A stretch of DNA of 56,875 bases. Source: Hydrogenimonas sp. Lineage in GTDB: Bacteria; Campylobacterota; Campylobacteria; Campylobacterales; Hydrogenimonadaceae. Made by a program: the position numbers and the translations under genes. Below the pieces are notes generated by a model. That model did not search any database. It saw only the letters and a list, made by a program, of their open reading frames with translations, and was not told the origin of the DNA. Shown here in pieces: positions 42,515 to 51,093 of this stretch. The DNA is taken from the NCBI GenBank assembly GCA_015490295.1, contig WFYC01000019.1, forward strand, positions 1-56,875. Direction: 5' to 3'. Numbering within the stretch: the stretch's first letter is position 1; every line of letters begins with the position of its first letter.

Positions 42515-44306
42515 GATCATCGCGGCGGCGGCACTGCTGCTCCCGCTACTGTTAAACGCGGAAAAAATTACGATCAATTTCAATGATACGCCGATAAGAG
42601 ACGTCATCCAGTTTGTCGCCAAACAGACGAACAACAATATACTCGTAACCGACAAGATAACCGGGAAGGTGAACTTCATCTCGCAAAGTCCGATCGACAA
42701 AAAAGATCTGATCCCGCTACTGACCCAGATTCTGCAGAACAAAGGGTACACGGTGGTAGACGGAAACAACGGCTACATTCTTGTAACGCGTGCCGCAAAC
42801 GCCAAAAAGCTTGCCGCTCCGGCCGGCAAAAAGGCAAAGGCCGGAATGGTGACCAAGATAATTCCCGTTCACTACATAAAAGCGGCAAATGCGGTACAGA
42901 AACTGCGATATCTAAGCAGCCAGTTCGCATCGGTATCGTTCGACAACGACAAAAACATTATCATAATCAGCGACTACCCGAAGCATATTGAAAATTTCGA
43001 AACCACCCTCAAAAAGATCGACAGGCCCATGCGCAAAGATATTCGATTCGTATCTTTGAAGAATGCCGATGCCGCATCCGCCGCCAAAAACCTCGGCGCC
43101 ATTTTCAAATCGCTCACCACCACATTCAGGTTTCCGGTGACCCTTAAAGCGGATGCAAAAAGCAACAAGATCATCGTCATAGCGGACTCCTACGACATCG
43201 AAAGAGCAGTGAATATAGTCGAAAAGTACGACTCCCAAAACAGTGCAAAAGAGATGGCGAGCGATGTCATTTTCCTGAACAACGCCGAAGCCGCCACTAC
43301 ACTCAAGATCGTAAACGGGCTGATGAAGAGTTTCGACAAAGAGACACAGGCACAAGTTTCGATTCAGGCCAAGGAAGATATCAACGCCATCGCCATCACG
43401 GGCACTCCCAAGGCTGTAAAACTGATAAGCGGGGTGGTCAGAAAGCTCGATATCGAACAGCAGCAGGTATATATAAAGGCTCATGTGTATGAGATAAGCC
43501 AGAACAAGCTCAATAATCTGGGTGTAAAATGGGGCCTTGCAGGGGGTGCATCCGCAGGAAACCTGATAGCGACATCTATCTTCAATATGGGGGGCTCTTC
43601 GTTCGTTCTGCCCTCTACTCTTGCAAGCACCATAGACTTCGGAACCACCACCAAAGGGGTGGCGATAGGCGCGATCATCGATCTGCTGAAGCAGAAGGGA
43701 GCCGTCAATGTCGTCTCCGAACCCAACATTTTGTGCATAAACAACAAGAAGTCCACCGTCTATGTGGGCAAGACGATCTCGATCCTTACCAGCCAGGCGA
43801 CAGGCAACGACACGACATCGCTCACCAGAAACACCTACAGCAGGGAGGATATCGGTCTGACCCTCGAAGTGAAGCCGCAGATAGCCAGCGACAACAAGGT
43901 CCTTATAGAGGTTAAGACGAAGATCGAAGATATCGACCGCGCAAGCACCGTGGCCGCGGACAGACCCACCACACTCAAACGTGAGGTGAATACGGTCTCC
44001 ATCGTGAACGACGGCGAAAGCGTGATAATAGGCGGGCTATTGAAAAACTACTACTCGAAAGCGGTATCGAAGGTTCCGCTGCTCGGAGACCTGCCTTTTC
44101 TCGGGGGGCTCTTCCGCTCCACTTCGGAGAGCACAGACCAGATAAACGTAATAGTCATACTGACCCCATACATCATTAAAAACAGCGATTCCCTTGCGCA
44201 GATACAGCAGAAGATCGCAAAGAGCGAAGAGCTCAAGGCCAGGCTGGCGAAAATTCTGGAGAAGGAGCTCGAGAAGGGTGGCGAAAAGAGCGGGGAGGAC
44301 GAATGA
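42501..44306 (+). CDS. gspD: type II secretion secretin GspD
   Basis: Outer-membrane channel of the T2SS. The 601 residues comprise a signal peptide (MRFFKIIAAAALLLPLLLNA), the N0 domain (INFNDTPIRDVIQFV), N1-N3 modules (about 115-310) and the secretin core (VVSEPNIL, EVKTKIEDIDRAS, VIIGGLLKNYYSK, VPLLGDLPFLGGLF). It ends in a charged coiled tail in place of an obvious pilotin-binding domain. It starts inside gspC and overlaps gspE by 4 bp. Confidence 0.95.
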   Translation: MRFFKIIAAAALLLPLLLNAEKITINFNDTPIRDVIQFVAKQTNNNILVTDKITGKVNFISQSPIDKKDLIPLLTQILQNKGYTVVDGNNGYILVTRAANAKKLAAPAGKKAKAGMVTKIIPVHYIKAANAVQKLRYLSSQFASVSFDNDKNIIIISDYPKHIENFETTLKKIDRPMRKDIRFVSLKNADAASAAKNLGAIFKSLTTTFRFPVTLKADAKSNKIIVIADSYDIERAVNIVEKYDSQNSAKEMASDVIFLNNAEAATTLKIVNGLMKSFDKETQAQVSIQAKEDINAIAITGTPKAVKLISGVVRKLDIEQQQVYIKAHVYEISQNKLNNLGVKWGLAGGASAGNLIATSIFNMGGSSFVLPSTLASTIDFGTTTKGVAIGAIIDLLKQKGAVNVVSEPNILCINNKKSTVYVGKTISILTSQATGNDTTSLTRNTYSREDIGLTLEVKPQIASDNKVLIEVKTKIEDIDRASTVAADRPTTLKREVNTVSIVNDGESVIIGGLLKNYYSKAVSKVPLLGDLPFLGGLFRSTSESTDQINVIVILTPYIIKNSDSLAQIQQKIAKSEELKARLAKILEKELEKGGEKSGEDE

Positions 44307-45793
44307 CCAAAAGCCCGATCAAAGCGGAACCCGAGATCTACACCGATGTAGCCGATCTCGATTTTTACATAAAAAACGGGCTTCTTTTCGGTATCTACAA
44401 AGGAGAGCCGCACGCATTCATACGTGAAAACCCCGATGCCGACATGCTCAACGCCCTTTCGCATTTCGGTGCGAAACTGCCTCTCGCGATACTCGACGAA
44501 GAGAGCTACGACGCTCTTAAAACCCGTTTTCTCGAGCTGAGAAGCGAAGAGGGAATCGGAGGCGTCGAAGGGTTCGAAACTCCCGAAGAGATAGAGAGTT
44601 TCCTCCAAAACGAAGATCTTCTCGCAAGCGAAGACTCCGCCCCGATAATACGCTACGTAAACTCCCTCTTCGTTCAGGCGCTCAAACGCCGCGCTACGGA
44701 CATACACATAGAGACCTTTGAAAAAGAGGGTGACGTACGTTTCCGCATAGACGGTGTACTGAACAGAATCGCCACACTCAACAAAGGGGCCATAGGCTCC
44801 ATAATAAACCGTATCAAGGTTATCTCCAACCTCGATATTTCGGAGTCCCGCATTCCTCAAGACGGCCGCACGAAGATCACCATAGCGGGTGCGGGCGTAG
44901 ACGTACGCGTCTCCATCCTTCCCACCTACTACGGTGAAAAGGCGGTTCTGAGGCTCCTTATGAAGGGGGAGTCGATACCCTCGCTGCAGCAGCTCGGCTT
45001 TTCCGAAGAGGTCTTTACGAAGCTCAAATCGCTTCTGAAGCACAGCTACGGCATGATTTTGATAACCGGCCCCACGGGAAGCGGAAAATCTACCACCCTG
45101 CACTCGTTTCTAAAAGAGATAGACCATGAGCACTACAACATAGTTACGGTCGAAGACCCGGTCGAATACAACGCCGAAGGGATAAACCAGATACAGGTGA
45201 ACGAGAAGGTCAACCTCACCTTCTCCGAAGCGCTTCGCTCCATTCTGCGCCAGGACCCGGACGTCATAATGGTCGGAGAGATGCGCGACACCGAAACGGC
45301 CAAAATAGCCACACAGGCCGCGATGACAGGCCACCTGCTACTCTCGACACTCCACACCAACAGTGCATCCGCCGCGATCCCGAGGCTCGTTGATATGGGC
45401 ATAGACCCCTTTTTGGTAAGCTCCACCCTTATAGGGATAATCGCCCAGCGGCTGGTGCGCATACTCTGCCCGCACTGTAAAACCTCCTATACACCCAGCG
45501 ACGAGGATATACGCTATTTCGACCTTCCCCACGACATTTCGCTCTTCGGGCCGAAAGGGTGCGACAAATGCGGCGGCACCGGATACATAGGGCGACGTGC
45601 CATCGGAGAGATCATCGTCGTGGATGAAGCGTTTGCCGCCCAGATCAAAAGCGGTGCGGACGAGCAGAGCCTCAAGCGATACCTTCTCGAACACACGGAC
45701 TTCAGGCCGATGTTTACAGAGCTTCGTAGAATGGTTATAGAGGGTGAAACCAGCATACCCGAAGCGGTCCGCATAGGGGTCAAGAGTATATGA
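44303..45793 (+). CDS. gspE: type II secretion ATPase GspE
   Basis: Cytoplasmic hexameric ATPase that drives pseudopilus assembly. The 496 residues contain the N2 domain (RRATDIHIE, RIDGVL), Walker A GPTGSGKSTT, Asp box VTVEDPVEY, Walker B DPDVIMVGEMRD, His box TGHLLLSTLHT and the four-Cys zinc knuckle (CPHC and CDKC). The start overlaps gspD (ATGA); the end overlaps gspF by 4 bp. Confidence 0.96.
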   Translation: MTKSPIKAEPEIYTDVADLDFYIKNGLLFGIYKGEPHAFIRENPDADMLNALSHFGAKLPLAILDEESYDALKTRFLELRSEEGIGGVEGFETPEEIESFLQNEDLLASEDSAPIIRYVNSLFVQALKRRATDIHIETFEKEGDVRFRIDGVLNRIATLNKGAIGSIINRIKVISNLDISESRIPQDGRTKITIAGAGVDVRVSILPTYYGEKAVLRLLMKGESIPSLQQLGFSEEVFTKLKSLLKHSYGMILITGPTGSGKSTTLHSFLKEIDHEHYNIVTVEDPVEYNAEGINQIQVNEKVNLTFSEALRSILRQDPDVIMVGEMRDTETAKIATQAAMTGHLLLSTLHTNSASAAIPRLVDMGIDPFLVSSTLIGIIAQRLVRILCPHCKTSYTPSDEDIRYFDLPHDISLFGPKGCDKCGGTGYIGRRAIGEIIVVDEAFAAQIKSGADEQSLKRYLLEHTDFRPMFTELRRMVIEGETSIPEAVRIGVKSI

Positions 45794-46989
45794 CCTTCCG
45801 CTACAAGGGGTATGACCGCTCCGGCAAACGCGTAAAAGGGATCATAGAGGCGGCAGGCATCGAAGATGCCAAAGAGCAGCTCAGGCATATGGGAGTTTTG
45901 GCCGAAAGCGTCAAGGCCCGTCAAAACCTCTTTAAGAGTGAACTCCCCCCGTCTCTCACCGCCGCGCTGGGACGAAACCTAAGCCTCTACCTCAAAGCCG
46001 GAATCTCCCTGCCTAGAGGACTGCACCTGGTTGCGGAAAACTACCCGGCACGCTCCAAACAGCACCGCTTTTTGGAGGAGGTGGCCAGACTCATAGAGAG
46101 CGGCGGCTCCTTCTACGACGCGCTTGCCGCCCAGAGCGTCTACAGGGTGCCGCCCTTTTTTCTGCAGACGGTAAAGGTGGCACAAAAGAGCGGAAACCTG
46201 GAGATGGTGCTTCTTGAGCTCTCCGACTATGTACAGGAGCAGGAGCGCATAAAAAGAGATGTAGTAAAAGCCTTCATCTACCCCACTTTCATACTTCTCA
46301 TAGCGGTCGCAATGATAAACTTCATGCTTACGACGATCATTCCCAAGATCGTCGATATGTTCGAGGCGACAAAGAGCGAACTGCCTACTTCTACGAAAGT
46401 GACGCTGGCTCTGTCGCACTTTTTCCAGGCATATTCGTGGGCCATGCTGATAGCTGCCGCCGTGATTGCGGCACTTCTGGCCCTTTTGTGGAAAAAGAGT
46501 GAACGCTTCGGCTATATTATGGACAAAACGCTTCTTAAAATCCCGCTTTTCGGCAGTATGATCACAGCGATGGAGCTTGGGCGTTTCGGCCGCGTAATGG
46601 CCCTGCTGCTTCAAAGCGGAGTACCCTTCGCACAGGCTCTCAACTATGCCGTCCAGACTGTCGGAAACCGTTATCTTCGCAAACTTTTCGGTAAAATAGC
46701 GACACAGATCGTAGAGGGTAAAAGCTTCACACAGGCGGTACGCGAAAACGTAAAAAAGGGAGAGATTCCGAACGACTTCATAAACGCCGTGGCACTGGGC
46801 GAAAAGAGCTCTCACCTGGCATTCTCCCTAAAGAGTCTCTCCGAACTCTATGCGGAGCAGAACCGTGACCGAATAGAGGTGATGCTGGCACTCCTTGAGC
46901 CTGTACTTATGCTGGTCATCGGCGGAATCATCGGCTTTTTGGTCATATCGATGCTGCTGCCGATATTCTCGATCAGCTTGGGCGGATAG
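45790..46989 (+). CDS. gspF: type II secretion platform protein GspF
   Basis: Polytopic inner-membrane core of the platform. At 399 residues it has two homologous T2SSF domains (about 60-180 and 270-395), each ending in membrane helices, with the signatures KAGISLPRGL, LQSGVPFAQALNYA and the C-terminal LLEPVLMLVIGGIIGFLV. It is the last gene before the 208-bp insert that separates it from gspG. Confidence 0.95.
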   Translation: MTFRYKGYDRSGKRVKGIIEAAGIEDAKEQLRHMGVLAESVKARQNLFKSELPPSLTAALGRNLSLYLKAGISLPRGLHLVAENYPARSKQHRFLEEVARLIESGGSFYDALAAQSVYRVPPFFLQTVKVAQKSGNLEMVLLELSDYVQEQERIKRDVVKAFIYPTFILLIAVAMINFMLTTIIPKIVDMFEATKSELPTSTKVTLALSHFFQAYSWAMLIAAAVIAALLALLWKKSERFGYIMDKTLLKIPLFGSMITAMELGRFGRVMALLLQSGVPFAQALNYAVQTVGNRYLRKLFGKIATQIVEGKSFTQAVRENVKKGEIPNDFINAVALGEKSSHLAFSLKSLSELYAEQNRDRIEVMLALLEPVLMLVIGGIIGFLVISMLLPIFSISLGG

Positions 46990-47018
46990 TGTTGAGTGCT
47001 CAGTTTTTAGGAGGTTGA

Positions 47019-47192
47019 ATGAGATGTAGGAATCTTGAAGCATGGAAACGCAGCTGTCGGTTGAGTGTAGAAATTTACAAGCACTTTGAAACGTGTGTCG
47101 ATTACGGTTTCAAAGATCAGATCACACGCGGTTCACTTTCGATCGCCGGCAAAAATGTTATCATCACTCAAAAAAAATCACACGAAGGATAA
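47019..47192 (+). pseudogene. truncated four-helix-bundle (S23/IVP-like) gene
   Basis: 57 codons behind a near-perfect AGGAGG site, 5 nt from the ATG. Residues 5-42 (NLEAWKRS, LSVEIYKHFE, YGFKDQITRG, SLSI) follow the first two helices of the four-helix-bundle/S23 family, which is normally about 115-120 residues and continues SIPSNIAEG; here the match ends after SLSI. The insert sits between gspF and gspG; its AAGGA tail now serves as the gspG ribosome-binding site. Confidence 0.65.
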
Positions 47193-47197
47193 ATAGC

Positions 47198-47662
47198 ATG
47201 AACGCTACTCACTCAAAACTCAAAACTCAAAACTCAAAATCCCGTAAAGCCTTCTCGCTGCTCGAGCTGATGATAGTCATCATCATTCTCGGACTTCTGA
47301 GCGCCCTGGTTCTGCCAAACCTCATAGGCAAAGCCGAAAGCGCGAAGCGGAAACTGGTCTGCATACAGATGAAGAATATAGAAGAGGCCCTGAAGTCTTT
47401 CAAGTTCGACAACGGTATGTACCCTACAACCGAAGAGGGCCTCGAGGCGCTGCTGAAAAACCCGGACCACGAGAAGTATACGAACTACTCACCCACCGGA
47501 TATTTCGAGAGCAAGCACCTTCCCAAAGATCCGTGGAAACATAGATATATCTACATCAACAACGGCGGAGAGATCGACATCATCAGCCTCGGCGCGGACG
47601 GCAAAGAGGGTGGTGACGGCGAAGCCGCGGATATCACGCTCAAGGAATGCGAAAGGCAGTAG
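47198..47662 (+). CDS. gspG: major pseudopilin GspG
   Basis: Main subunit of the T2SS pseudopilus. The 154 residues have an unusually long, polar leader of 18 residues, cleaved before FSLLELMIV (Glu at +5, Ala instead of Gly at -1), one hydrophobic helix and a calcium-binding C-terminal loop (SLGADGKEGGDGEAADI). Leader codons 5-14 lie in four copies of a 7-bp repeat, so repeat number sets the reading frame. The start has AAGGA 8 nt upstream. Confidence 0.94.
   Translation: MNATHSKLKTQNSKSRKAFSLLELMIVIIILGLLSALVLPNLIGKAESAKRKLVCIQMKNIEEALKSFKFDNGMYPTTEEGLEALLKNPDHEKYTNYSPTGYFESKHLPKDPWKHRYIYINNGGEIDIISLGADGKEGGDGEAADITLKECERQ
47211..47238 (+). repeat. heptamer tandem repeat (ACTCAAA x4)
   Basis: Four perfect tandem copies of ACTCAAA plus a partial ACTC in front (47207-47210), inside the leader-coding part of gspG. 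The unit length is not a multiple of three, so gain or loss of one copy would shift the frame. A related TTGAGTG lies at the other end of the insert, near 46992. Confidence 0.9.
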
Positions 47663-47665
47663 GGG

Positions 47666-48208
47666 TTGAGAGAGCGGGCGAAAGAGGGATTCACACTGAT
47701 AGAGCTGCTCATCGTACTTCTTTTGATGGGCATAGTCTACGCGCTCGCCTTCAGCTACATGATGCCAAAGAGCGAAAAAGAGGCCGCTTCGGAGCTGACA
47801 CTCGAAACGATCGGCACATTTTTCCGCTCGCAGGAGCTATACGGCAAGGCCGCAATGACACTCTACTGCAAAGAGAGCGGTGTCTGCACGCTTGTCGGCA
47901 GCAATAAAGAGCCGGTATCGGACATTACTCTGCGCGGTATCGGCAGAGCCTACATCGTAAACCCCGACGAGACCTTTCAATCTATCGATTACCCTCACAT
48001 CAAAATAGGAACGGAGGAGTTTCGGCCGATACTCACCATACACTGCAGAGCGGACGGCCTCTTCGATCCGCAGGTTGCAAGAAGGGGTGACAAGTGGTAC
48101 TATCTGCACCCTTTCGGCAAGGTCTACAGATTCACCGATCCTGTCTCGATGGTATCCTTCATGCGCAAAAGCGACTATCTTCCCGACAGGGCGGGTTATG
48201 CGCAGTAG
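47666..48208 (+). CDS. gspH: minor pseudopilin GspH
   Basis: Minor pseudopilin of 180 residues with prepilin motif KEG/FTLIELLIV (Glu at +5) and one hydrophobic helix. The two Cys near residues 68 and 73 may form a disulfide. The start is a TTG (47666) just after the gspG stop, with no ideal ribosome-binding site; translational coupling is likely. It overlaps gspI by 11 bp. The H label is from order and size. Confidence 0.8.
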   Translation: MRERAKEGFTLIELLIVLLLMGIVYALAFSYMMPKSEKEAASELTLETIGTFFRSQELYGKAAMTLYCKESGVCTLVGSNKEPVSDITLRGIGRAYIVNPDETFQSIDYPHIKIGTEEFRPILTIHCRADGLFDPQVARRGDKWYYLHPFGKVYRFTDPVSMVSFMRKSDYLPDRAGYAQ

Positions 48209-48593
48209 GGGCTTTACACTTCTGGAAGTGCTTCTTAGCATCTTTATCCTGTTTACGATGGGGCTTGCACTGCTCAAATTCGACGGCTGGATCAAAGAGG
48301 AGATAGGCAGGTACAAAGAGAAATCTATGCTTTTATATACATCTACACCCAACCTCTTCGAGAGCAGGCGAAGCGGTTTCAAAAAAGAGTCTCTGTACGA
48401 CATGATGAAGTTTCCGAGACTCAGAGACGACGAAGTCTTCTGGCTCAAAAGGAGTTCGGCAAATATAGAGGTGGGTAAAGGCGAAAAAAGAACTATCTTC
48501 CAGAGCGGCGAACTGGACCTTACATATATGCTCTACCCCGTAACCGTCAAGCGCGACGACGTCCAGGTGGGCTTTGTCAGGATAGTGCCGTGA
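48198..48593 (+). CDS. gspI: minor pseudopilin GspI
   Basis: A 131-residue pseudopilin with short leader and motif SRG/FTLLEVLLS. The ATG at 48198 within the end of gspH gives the expected short leader; longer readings would run antinaturally through gspH. It overlaps gspJ by 4 bp. Identity as I rests on operon order. Confidence 0.75.
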   Translation: MRSRGFTLLEVLLSIFILFTMGLALLKFDGWIKEEIGRYKEKSMLLYTSTPNLFESRRSGFKKESLYDMMKFPRLRDDEVFWLKRSSANIEVGKGEKRTIFQSGELDLTYMLYPVTVKRDDVQVGFVRIVP

Positions 48594-49105
48594 AACGCGC
48601 CTTCACCCTCGTCGAGATGCTGATATCCATAATGCTTACGGCGATTGTATTCACCTACATCTACGCCGCTTTGAACGATCTCAAAAAGAGTCAGGCACGC
48701 TATATGGAGTCGGCCGATACCGTGACGTCTGCTCAGAAGATATTCTCGCTTCTCTCAAAGGATCTCACTCAGCTTAGAGGAGCCGCCGATATAATACACG
48801 AAGCAGGGTACGACCGCGTATCGTTCACGACCGACAACACCATATACGGAATTGCCCGCCCCTGGATACACTACTACGTAAGCTCGAAATCGAGAGCTCT
48901 AATAAGGGTGGAGTCGACAGCCCCTATCGACTTTTTCACCGCAAACTACATAGGCGATGCCAACGGCACCTACTTCTTTGCCGACAAACTGGCCGAAGGG
49001 TGCGACTCTTTCAGGGCGGCACAGAGAGCGGATCGGATAGAGATACTTCTAAGGTGTGAAAATATCGCACCCATAGCATTGACACTCTACAAAGGCGGCC
49101 TGTGA
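48590..49105 (+). CDS. gspJ: minor pseudopilin GspJ
   Basis: A 171-residue pseudopilin with leader MKRA and motif FTLVEMLIS; position -1 is Ala rather than Gly. It begins at a GTG overlapping the gspI stop (GTGA). In known systems J joins I and K in a tip complex. Assignment is by order and size. Confidence 0.78.
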   Translation: MKRAFTLVEMLISIMLTAIVFTYIYAALNDLKKSQARYMESADTVTSAQKIFSLLSKDLTQLRGAADIIHEAGYDRVSFTTDNTIYGIARPWIHYYVSSKSRALIRVESTAPIDFFTANYIGDANGTYFFADKLAEGCDSFRAAQRADRIEILLRCENIAPIALTLYKGGL

Positions 49106-50004
49106 GACGCGGGGTGGTACTCTTCATAACGCTCACCATCATACTAATGCTCTCGACCGTAGTTATGCTCTTTTTGAAAGAGGGCGGCGAGATAAAGAAG
49201 AGTGTACGCCAAAATATCGCCGATATACAGATGAACCTGCTTCTAAACGACATGAGCGGATTTCTCAAAAGAGAGAATTTTTCGCAGGATGATATATTCT
49301 ACGGCTCCGAAATTCCGGTCGCCCTCGACCTGGGCAGAGTGACGGGCTCCATCTCCTTCACCTCAGCCCAAAACCGAATAAACATAAACCGCTTCATCGA
49401 ATCGGTCCTGCACAACCAGCAGGCACTCATAAGCTTTCTGGACTGGCTCGATACTCTTAAACTGAAAAACCAGCCGCTGCTTATATCGATACTGCTCGAC
49501 AGCTACGACAAAGACAGGTACGAAAGAATGAACGGAAGCGAAATAGTCCTCGAAAAACCGTGGTTTCAAAACGGAGCCGTCGCGAACGAACGGGCACTGA
49601 CCGCAATCTTGCACCGCTACCGTGAACTGAGCGGCGATCGAAACGTCTCGATAGAGCGCTGGTTGGATGTTTTCGGTTTCGACGGCGATACCATAGACAT
49701 CAACTACGCCGATATGGACCAGTTGAAGCTGCTATACCCGGACCTTCCGCAGATAGCGGTGGAGACCCTTGCAAAACATGCCGTGCGCTACCAGAGCGTC
49801 GACGATATTCCGATAGATCCGGCTTCAAGATCGAAGCTGCTGCAGAAACGCTTCGGAATCCAACCCGTACTCAAAAGCACCGATATAACCGTAGATATAG
49901 ATTTTACGACTACCCAAGAGTGCAGCGGGCATATGGGGTTTTCGATGGGAATCAAAAAAAAGAGGATATCGGCCCTGAAACTTTCGCCGATTAACTGCCC
50001 TTGA
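49102..50004 (+). CDS. gspK: minor pseudopilin GspK
   Basis: The largest minor pseudopilin, 300 residues. The leader MRRG precedes VVLFITLTI, which lacks Glu at +5, the known peculiarity of GspK. A long insertion includes a helix-hairpin-helix-like part (INYADMDQLKLL, ETLAKHAV). It starts at GTG overlapping gspJ (GTGA) and is the last T2SS gene; no prepilin peptidase (gspO) follows. Confidence 0.85.
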   Translation: MRRGVVLFITLTIILMLSTVVMLFLKEGGEIKKSVRQNIADIQMNLLLNDMSGFLKRENFSQDDIFYGSEIPVALDLGRVTGSISFTSAQNRININRFIESVLHNQQALISFLDWLDTLKLKNQPLLISILLDSYDKDRYERMNGSEIVLEKPWFQNGAVANERALTAILHRYRELSGDRNVSIERWLDVFGFDGDTIDINYADMDQLKLLYPDLPQIAVETLAKHAVRYQSVDDIPIDPASRSKLLQKRFGIQPVLKSTDITVDIDFTTTQECSGHMGFSMGIKKKRISALKLSPINCP

Positions 50005-50063
50005 AAACGGCTCCCAGGCACCTTCGGCAGACTCCAAAACACGGCCGCTCGAGGCTCTTTTGG

Positions 50064-50069
50064 TATAAT
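50064..50069 (+). promoter_or_regulatory. extended -10 promoter of the LOS core operon
   Basis: TATAAT preceded by TGG, 22 bp before the waaC ATG, in the 87-bp gap after gspK; no -35 match. Confidence 0.45.
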
Positions 50070-50091
50070 TACGTTAAAAATTAGGGTCTTC

Positions 50092-51093
50092 ATGAGAGTA
50101 GCTATCGTCCGACTTACGGCCATGGGAGATATCATACATACGCTGGCCGCCCTGCAGTTCGTCAAAGAAGCGAAACCGGATATAGAGATCACTTGGTTCG
50201 TCGAAGAGAAGTTCGCCCAGATACCGGAGCACAATCCCCATATCGACAGAATCGTACCCGTAAACCTCCACCGTTTCAAAAACTCCTTTTCGATCTCCGC
50301 ACTCAAGGATGAGGCCGAAAAGGTAAAAAAGAGCGGCCCTTTCGACCTGGTCATAGATGCCCAGGGGCTCATAAAATCTGCCGTTTTGGCGCGTATCGCC
50401 GGCAAGAACGTAGCCGGGCTCGACTACAGCTCCGCGAAAGAGGGAGCGGCCTCGTTTCTCTACAGCCGAAGATTTGCTATAGATTGTTCTGAGACAGCCC
50501 CGTTTCGATTCGCCTCCCTTATAGCAAAATCTCTGGGTATGCAGATTTCCAAAGAGATGCTGCTTGAAAAAAAGCCCTACCTCGGCTTCGATAAAAACAG
50601 TGAGTGCGAAGAGATCTCGACCTATTTCGATAAGGAAAAAAAGAGCATACTGATGGTAACCGCGGCAAGCAACGAGAGCAAAACCTACCCGCCCGAAAAG
50701 TTCGCGGAGCTTGCCGATATGCTTGGTGAGTTCAACCTTCTTCTGGTAGCGGGAAGCGAAGCGGAGAGGGAGTCGGCGAAGAGAATCGCAAAAGCTTCGA
50801 ACGCAAGGCTTCTTCCGAAAATGAGCCTCAACGCCCTCAAGTACGCCGTATCACGCTGCGATCTTCTGATAGGTGCGGATACGGGCCCAAGCCACATGGC
50901 GTGGGCCATGAACCGTCCATCTGTGCTTCTTTTCGGCTCGACCCCCAAATCGATGATGATGGAGACCCCCCGAAACATCGCCATAACATCCGGTGCGAAA
51001 GTCCATCCGTGCCGCTTCGACAAGAGCGACCGCTCCATCGCGAAGATCGAACCCAAACGCGTAGCCGAAGAGGCGAGAAAGCTGCTTGCATGA
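50092..51093 (+). CDS. waaC: lipopolysaccharide heptosyltransferase I
   Basis: GT9 enzyme adding the first heptose to Kdo. The 333 residues start RVAIVRLTAMGDIIHTL and have DAQGLIKSA, a nucleotide-sugar site GADTGPSHMAWAM and VLLFGSTP, as in WaaC. It is the first gene of the core operon; the stop overlaps the acyltransferase start (ATGA). Confidence 0.92.
   Translation: MRVAIVRLTAMGDIIHTLAALQFVKEAKPDIEITWFVEEKFAQIPEHNPHIDRIVPVNLHRFKNSFSISALKDEAEKVKKSGPFDLVIDAQGLIKSAVLARIAGKNVAGLDYSSAKEGAASFLYSRRFAIDCSETAPFRFASLIAKSLGMQISKEMLLEKKPYLGFDKNSECEEISTYFDKEKKSILMVTAASNESKTYPPEKFAELADMLGEFNLLLVAGSEAERESAKRIAKASNARLLPKMSLNALKYAVSRCDLLIGADTGPSHMAWAMNRPSVLLFGSTPKSMMMETPRNIAITSGAKVHPCRFDKSDRSIAKIEPKRVAEEARKLLA

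Noticed and set aside
44051-45103. 350-codon minus-strand frame opposite gspD/gspE
   Set aside because: It mirrors the codon pattern of gspE, whose Walker motifs are unmistakable.
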